Assembly (NCBI GenBank): GCA_964030475.1
Contig: CAXIPT010000007.1
Location: 4,528,404-4,592,403 of the forward strand
Direction of reading: 5' to 3'
Length of the DNA stretch: 64,000 bases
Source: Tethya wilhelma
Taxonomy: Eukaryota > Porifera > Demospongiae > Tethyida > Tethyidae
In this document: positions 61,171 through 64,000 of the stretch, in pieces
How the letters are laid out: every line of letters starts with the position of its first letter
Numbering within the stretch: position 1 is the stretch's first letter
Made by a program: the position numbers and the translations under genes
The notes under the pieces: model-generated
The model's database searches: none
The model's input: only the letters and a program-made list of their open reading frames with translations
Told to the model about the DNA's origin: nothing

Positions 61171-62711
61171 TACGTACGGTAGTACGTATAGTAGGAATGG
61201 ACCGAATGTCCCATAGGCACAATACAAAATGTTTATGATCATAAAAATCTAACAAAACAAAATTGAGTCTTCAAACTTGCTCACAGTCTCTCACTGACAG
61301 ATTAACAATTGTATGCAAGGCCTAAAACTCACAGAAACTTTCGTCAGCACTCGTAGAGAGAGCTAGTGGGAAGCCACAATAGTGCCATTTTTGTTCTGCT
61401 AACGTACGTACTTACGTACTTACGTACTTTCTAACTGACTTACTTGAAAAGCATTTCCAGAGAACCAGAAAGTGTTGAGCCAATTTTGACAGCACAAAGT
61501 AACTCCTTTTCATAGGTACTACATTCCTTGATACTCGTTTTCATCACAAATAAGCCTAAACAAAAACTAGAAAGCTTTGAAACTTAGAGTATAAATTCAT
61601 GTACTTCAATGTAGCCATCTTCTTGTAGGTAGAGTTCAAAGGTCATCCACGTGGCATTAAACGCGCATGCGCATAAGCTGCTCTAGCAGCCAATGTAGCT
61701 GCTTCTCAGATAACTCAAGCTTTTTATAGGGACTAACCAGTCTCTGATAGTCTCTTCACTGTAGTGTTGAAAAAAGTGAATGAACAAGTAGTAAAAATTT
61801 CAAAAAAATAAGCAGTGTAGGAATGGGCAGTGCATTAAAAAGTATTGGAACAAGGAATGGTCCCAATTTCGGCACATGACTACTTCATTTTTGTGCCCAA
61901 GTCTTGACTGGTATTAATCTAATCATGCATGCTATACTTTATTCCACTTTTTAGCCAAGTGATAAGATATTTGAACCACGTGATAAAAATTAATGTGATA
62001 CTAGCTGATAAGCCACTCAAGTACAGATCATTCTTTGAACCATTTACGACAATAATAGCTATGCATGAGGGATAAAAATGAAAATGAAGTAGTCATGTGC
62101 CGAAATTGGGACCATTCCTTGTTCCAATACTTTTTAATGCACTGCCCATTCCTACACTGCTTATTTTTTTGAAATTTTTACTACTTGTTATTATTATGGT
62201 CATTGACGAAAATTTCCCACTACGTTTTAAATGCCACACAGAGAGATGAGGATGATCTTTAAACTCTACCTACGAGAAGATTGCTACATTGAAGTACATG
62301 AATTTTTACTAAGTTCACAACTTTCTAGTTTTTGTTTAGGCCTATTTCAGATGAAAACGAGTATCAAGGAACGTATATAGTTCCCTTGAAAAGGAATTAC
62401 TGTGTGTAGTCCAAGTTGGCTCAACATTTTTTGGTTCTCTGGAACTCTGTTCAAGTAAATCAGTTGTTACAGTATCAGTAAGTACATTAGGAGAACAAAA
62501 TTGGCACTATTCTGGCTTCCCACAGTGCTCTCTACAAGGGCTCTGAGAAGTTTCTGTCAGCTTTAGGCCTTGCATGCAATTGTAATTGGTTATAGAAAAC
62601 TTCTGAGCAACTTTGAAGCTGTAACATTGCTTTGCTAGATAATTGTGGTGATAATCATTTTTGTGTTGTGTCTATGGGGCAGGCAGCGTACTACTGTATT
62701 TATGATGGCTA
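61171..62711. repeat. Large composite foldback element
   Basis: The left arm, 61171-61800 (minus sense), and right arm, about 62190-62711 (plus sense), are inverted diverged copies of one sequence. Shared landmarks: CTAGTTTTTGTTTAGGCCTA, GATGAAAACGAGTAT, AGTTGGCTCAACA. Between them sits the near-perfect palindrome 61783-62189. A solo arm occurs at 22651-23280. Confidence 0.7.
61783..62189. repeat. Palindromic core MITE with arms of about 110 bp
   Basis: AACAAGTAGTAAAAATTTCA at the left and TGAAATTTTTACTACTTGTT at the right. The arms share GCAGTGTAGGAATGGGCAGT, TGCATTAAAAAGTATTGG and CCCAATTTCGGCACATGACT. The arms are almost identical, so the element is recent or actively homogenised. Confidence 0.85.
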
Positions 62712-62960
62712 GCTTGCTAGCTTGCTAGAGCGCACAAAACCATGCACAGGGAAACATTAAAAACCACAGGGAAATCACTGTTAAACAGACTGTCGTATGT
62801 TATGCATCAGTGGGCTACAAGAACATAGAGCAAGGAAGTGGCCTCCATGGGTACGTGGGTACGAGGCTACTATATACCCTAGGCCTGTGTTGTGGTAAAA
62901 TAGTTGTGGTTTATTGTACTTGTACACCAGAGGCAAACTTGTGCCATTCAGATACATGTA

Positions 62961-63663
62961 TAGCCTCGTTCCAAGGCCTTCCCCCCCTTTTTTTTTTTAG
63001 TTGGATTATTTTGGCGGGGGAAGGCCTGGTACCAAATATCACATGAATGACGAAAGCGATGACACGTTATGGAGAAGCAGGAATTTATATTTCCCGCGTT
63101 TTGACACAAAGCGGATGCTGCCCATACATTTGTGACTCTTAACAAACAAAGGTGTGCCACCGTATTCAGTCATAGAGCAAAGACGAGAGCAAGAAATGGC
63201 AATTTTGAGGGCTGTTTGTTGTTGAGGTGTACCGGTGCTATGACTGCATACAGTGACTAAAACTTTGTGCTCTTCGAAGCTTTTAACTGTCTACTACTTT
63301 TGTTCGTGTCACTTTCATCAGTCAGTGCCAGGTAGATAGATCTATACAGCCTAGCTCTACGTAAATAAATCTTCCACAGAAGATGAGTGCCTGGAGTGAC
63401 ATCAGTTTGAACTCCAACGACTGCCGTATTCCAAGGTTCTTAACTCTTTACAACCAGTCAGTATAGTACAGTCGATAGAAAAAAATGCATGGGTACAAAA
63501 ATGTTATACTAATATAACATGACATTTTCTCCATGTAAACGTCACATTACGAAAGCGGCGGCACCGCTTTCGTCATTCACGTGATGTCGGGTACCAGGCT
63601 TTCACCCCACTAAAATAACCAAAATGATTAAATCAAGGAAAAGCCTGGGAACCAGGCTAATAT
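62961..63663. repeat. Foldback element with inverted arms of about 105 bp and a 480-bp interior
   Basis: The left arm (TAGCCTCGTTCCAAGGCCTT to CATGAATGACGAAAGCG) and right arm (CGCTTTCGTCATTCACGTGA to GCCTGGGAACCAGGCTA) are inverted. The interior holds no transposase. It does contain a short ATG frame starting MSAWSDISLNSNDC, of unknown meaning. Confidence 0.65.
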
Positions 63664-63682
63664 ATGTACACACGAACACTTA

Positions 63683-63964
63683 CTCTTCTCTGGAAGAGGT
63701 TCATCAGCAATGTTCACAATATCTCCATTGTCATCTTCTGAGGAAGTCTTTGGCTTTGATGGTTTAATCTTTTTTCCAGCTAGAGTCTGCATGATAGAAG
63801 AAAATTTATGTCAAATGATGGACAAGACTCTAACATAGTTGTTCTTACCAGGGGGTTTCTTCCTGAATATACACTGAACTCATCCAATTTCTCTCTCAAT
63901 CTCTTGTAGCTCCCTCTACTCTTAGTTCTCCAGATCGTCAAAAGAGGGAGGATATCTTGTAAAC
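63683..63964 (-). CDS. Two internal exons of an unidentified minus-strand gene running off the window
   Basis: Exon 63964-63849 (LQDILPLLTIWRTKSRGSYK, then RLREKLDEFSVYSGRNPL) is followed by exon 63786-63683 (TLAGKKIKPSKPKTSSEDDN, then GDIVNIADEPLPEK). Both have good GT-AG borders: a CCTCAG acceptor with a GTAAGA donor, then an ATGCAG acceptor with a GTAAGT donor. The join between them is phase 0. The first exon is helical and charged; the second is an acidic/basic linker. I do not recognise the family. The 5' part lies beyond 64000. Confidence 0.5.
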
Positions 63965-64000
63965 CTGAGGTGTTATGAGCTTCATATTCAGGACAAAATA

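Overview
The window is eukaryotic and most likely comes from an early-branching marine animal, probably a demosponge. The evidence is spliceosomal genes with many short introns and an axonemal dynein, a glycosaminoglycan-linker glucuronosyltransferase, an iduronate-sulfatase-like enzyme, a TRAF relic and a CD225 gene. The DNA is AT-rich and full of palindromic MITEs and tRNA-derived SINE fragments. The sponge assignment is inference; nothing in the window names a species. Two single N bases, both inside microsatellites, mark short assembly gaps.

Left end (1-5.5 kb): two co-oriented splicing-factor genes, an SRSF3-like SR protein (130-1803) and an RSRC2-like SR-related protein (2065-4063). They are followed tail-to-tail by a single-exon ASPHD-like 2-oxoglutarate oxygenase on the minus strand (4280-5338). 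ASPHD is divergent from the next gene across a 149-bp promoter that holds an RFX/X-box-like site.

Most of the window (5488-60244) is one gene, the axonemal inner-arm dynein heavy chain DNAH10. I could thread 68 exons with intact phases from ATG to TAG, giving about 4651 residues, plus a second copy of one exon pair. Its larger introns work as gene nests. Intron 2 holds a B3GAT3-like glucuronosyltransferase. Intron 10 holds an intronless iduronate-2-sulfatase-like gene. Intron 14 holds three tandem secreted Cys-rich fibrinogen-like genes. Intron 17 holds a CD225/dispanin gene and a decayed TRAF pseudogene. Intron 25 holds two tandem genes with LEA/SMP-like repeats. Intron 45 holds a beta-helix, mucin-like membrane protein. 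All nested genes except the sulfatase are antisense to DNAH10.

A 1673-bp-period tandem duplication (47865-51150) copies the 5' part of the beta-helix gene and two in-frame, phase-0 DNAH10 exons of the AAA4 region. It is either a recent real duplication or an assembly artefact.

Right end (60.5-64 kb): the DNAH10 3'UTR contains a long hairpin element. Beyond it are the terminal exon of an unidentified minus-strand gene, a large foldback repeat, a second foldback with arms of about 105 bp, and two more minus-strand exons running off the window edge.
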